Below are positions 8,963 to 9,771 of a stretch of 9,771 nucleotides of DNA, one piece after another. The notes below the pieces were generated by a model. The model worked only from the letters and a program-made list of their open reading frames with translations. It did no database searches and was not told where the DNA came from. Position 1 is the first letter of the stretch, and every line of letters starts with the position of its first letter. Location of the stretch: the NCBI GenBank assembly GCA_900765115.1, contig CAAFQK010000104.1, positions 1-9,771 of the forward strand. Reading direction: 5' to 3'. The position numbers and the translations under genes are program-made. The DNA comes from an uncultured Collinsella sp. (GTDB lineage Bacteria; Actinomycetota; Coriobacteriia; Coriobacteriales; Coriobacteriaceae).

Positions 8963-9376
8963 TTACTCAGCAGCCTCGGTGGTCTCGGCCTCGGCAGCGG
9001 CCTCCTCGACGGGAGCCTCGGCGGCCTGCTTAGCAGCCTCCTCGGCGAACTTAGCGGCACGCTTAGCCTTCTCGGCAGCCTTAGCCTCAGCGGCGGCCTT
9101 GCGAGCGGCCTCGGCCTCAGCAGCCTTGGCGGCCTTGGCAGCCTTGGCCTCCTCAGCCTTCTTGAGCTGGGCGGCAGCGGCGCCACCGAACTTGTCGGCG
9201 AAGCGCTGGACGCGTCCACCGGTGTCGACGAACTTCTGCTGGCCGGTGTAGAACGGGTGGCACTCGTTGCAAAGCTCGACCTTCATCTCGGACACGGTAG
9301 CGTGCGTCTTGAAGGTGTTGCCGCAGGAGCACGTCACCGTGCACTCGACATACTGGGGATGGATACCCTGCTTCAT
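8963..9376 (-). CDS. rpmE: 50S ribosomal protein bL31 with long Ala/Lys/Glu tail
   Basis: Residues 1-65 are a complete zinc-binding (C+ type) bL31, a small protein of the large ribosomal subunit near the bridge to the small subunit. The four zinc ligands are C16, C18, C36 and C39. The segments MKQGIHPQY (1-9) and CHPFYTGQQKFVDTGGRV (39-56) are strongly conserved. The family is usually about 65-85 residues; this product is 137. The extra C-terminal stretch of about 72 residues is nearly all Ala, Lys, Glu and Arg, probably helical, basic at first and acidic at the end. The ATG at 9376 has AAGGAG 8 bases upstream. The gene stands alone with its own terminator, candidate promoter (9461-9489) and leader hairpin (9427-9447). 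A CXXC bL31 in zinc-replete conditions fits a housekeeping copy; no Zur box was recognised. The stop is TAA. Confidence 0.95.
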   Translation of the reverse strand: MKQGIHPQYVECTVTCSCGNTFKTHATVSEMKVELCNECHPFYTGQQKFVDTGGRVQRFADKFGGAAAAQLKKAEEAKAAKAAKAAEAEAARKAAAEAKAAEKAKRAAKFAEEAAKQAAEAPVEEAAAEAETTEAAE

Positions 9377-9426
9377 GGTAGGACTCCTTATTAGTCAGGC
9401 GCTGGTTACCGATCAGCGCATAAGGC

Positions 9427-9447
9427 GTCTTGGTTTCCGACCAAGAC
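9427..9447 (-). promoter_or_regulatory. hairpin in the rpmE leader
   Basis: GTCTTGGT (9427-9434) and ACCAAGAC (9440-9447) pair perfectly over 8 bp with a 5-nt loop. If transcription starts about 7 bases after the candidate -10 box, this hairpin lies at the 5' end of a leader of roughly 75 nt. Leader RNAs controlling bL31 genes are known in other bacteria, so autoregulation is possible but not shown. Confidence 0.45.
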
Positions 9448-9460
9448 AACAAACTCGGCT

Positions 9461-9489
9461 ATGGTACCACGGCACCGCGCGTCCCACAA
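9461..9489 (-). promoter_or_regulatory. candidate rpmE promoter
   Basis: On the - strand TTGTGG (9484-9489) and TACCAT (9461-9466) are separated by exactly 17 bases. A TGG triplet directly before TACCAT gives an extended -10 element. The match is 3 of 6 at -35 and 4 of 6 at -10, so it is a moderate candidate. It sits about 85 bases before the rpmE start, with the leader hairpin in between. Confidence 0.4.
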
Positions 9490-9569
9490 AAGGTTCACGG
9501 TCTTTTCGGAACGACACGAATCTGACCCATCGAAACACATCTCCACCGTTCCTTCAACTGGGAAAATGC

Positions 9570-9602
9570 CGTCCCCGGGGCCTGAGAAGGGCCCCGGGGA
9601 CG
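9570..9602. repeat. 13-bp perfect GC hairpin
   Basis: CGTCCCCGGGGCC (9570-9582) and GGCCCCGGGGACG (9590-9602) pair perfectly with a 7-nt loop (TGAGAAG). Each arm also contains the self-complementary CCCCGGGG. No T-tract follows on either strand, so it lacks the standard signature of an intrinsic terminator. It lies upstream of the candidate rpmE promoter and shares the GGGAC/GTCCC core seen in other hairpins in this window. Confidence 0.7.
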
Positions 9603-9666
9603 TTCGACTGACTGCGGGAACGGCCTTTCCGCTCAATGTGTTCGGCTGAGATCGGAAATCAACCAA

Positions 9667-9685
9667 ACTGAACTAGGTTCAGTTG
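9667..9685. promoter_or_regulatory. operator-like palindrome
   Basis: AACTGAAC (9667-9674) and GTTCAGTT (9678-9685) are perfect 8-bp arms around TAG. AACC (9662-9665) and GGTT (9691-9694) lie outside it. It is short and symmetrical like a dimeric-repressor site, but no regulated promoter is visible beside it. It may instead be an extra hairpin before the neighbouring terminator. Confidence 0.35.
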
Positions 9686-9694
9686 ACATGGTTA

Positions 9695-9752
9695 AAAACG
9701 GGGGGGGGGCGTTTTTGTCTCCCCCCCCCCCCCCCCCGCTGCTTTTTTTTTT
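9695..9752. terminator. bidirectional terminator with all-G/C stem
   Basis: Nine G (9701-9709) can pair with part of seventeen C (9721-9737) across CGTTTTTGTCT. On the + strand GCTGC and ten T (9743-9752) follow. On the - strand the stem is followed by GTTTTT (plus-strand AAAAAC, 9695-9700). Both directions therefore have hairpin plus T-tract. It probably ends a gene lying right of the window. Run lengths may be misread by sequencing. Confidence 0.55.
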
Positions 9753-9771
9753 ACACAGGGGCGTCACCCTA

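Larger units (their letters stand above)
9377..9771. other. 395-base region upstream of rpmE
   Basis: No gene is supported. Moving away from rpmE it holds the ribosome binding site, a leader hairpin (9427-9447), a candidate promoter (9461-9489), a GC-only hairpin (9570-9602), an operator-like palindrome (9667-9685) and a bidirectional terminator with a homopolymer stem (9695-9752). The terminator implies that any gene beyond the right edge is a separate transcription unit. Short open frames here show no family features. Confidence 0.65.

Noticed and set aside
9406..9666. A - strand open frame of 86 codons upstream of rpmE
   Set aside because: It runs through the GC hairpin, the candidate promoter and the leader hairpin. 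There is no ribosome binding site or recognisable domain.

Overview
The window looks like a chromosomal segment of a fairly high-GC actinobacterium, most likely a coriobacterium of the Collinsella/Olsenella/Atopobium kind. The release factor 2 has actinobacterial-style sequence around its GGQ loop, transketolase is split into two genes, and there is a Gly-rich zinc-ribbon membrane protein. The genus is inferred from remembered family features, not from a database search. Seven protein genes are supported. One (273-1541) is on the + strand and six are on the - strand. No tRNA, rRNA, CRISPR array, transposase or phage gene was seen.

Layout from left to right: a G/C-homopolymer stretch and a perfect 23-bp inverted repeat (1-178) lie in front of a + strand gene for a zinc-ribbon, single-pass membrane protein with an outer domain (273-1541). 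A strong bidirectional hairpin terminator (1569-1606) separates it from the convergent - strand genes. In their own reading direction (right to left) these are rpmE (ribosomal protein bL31 with a long Ala/Lys/Glu tail), secA (preprotein translocase ATPase), prfB (release factor 2, overlapping the secA stop as TAATG), a YitT-family membrane protein, and the N- and C-terminal halves of a split transketolase, one base apart.

The - strand genes appear to form three or four transcription units. rpmE has its own candidate promoter, a leader hairpin and a good terminator. secA-prfB is translationally coupled. The YitT gene follows directly behind a hairpin plus U-tract that ends prfB transcription, attenuates the YitT gene, or both. 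The two transketolase subunits form a tight pair. The content is mostly housekeeping: protein export, translation and the pentose phosphate pathway.

I see no large novel system. The observations most worth follow-up are smaller. RF2 carries Ser-Pro-Thr where the stop-codon-reading Ser-Pro-Phe is expected, and none of the seven genes ends in TGA. The intergenic regions hold several palindromes that share GGGAC/GTCCC cores, including a 67-nt ungapped imperfect palindrome with competing pairings between rpmE and secA. Both window edges carry long G/C runs, one of which forms a bidirectional terminator with an all-G/C stem.
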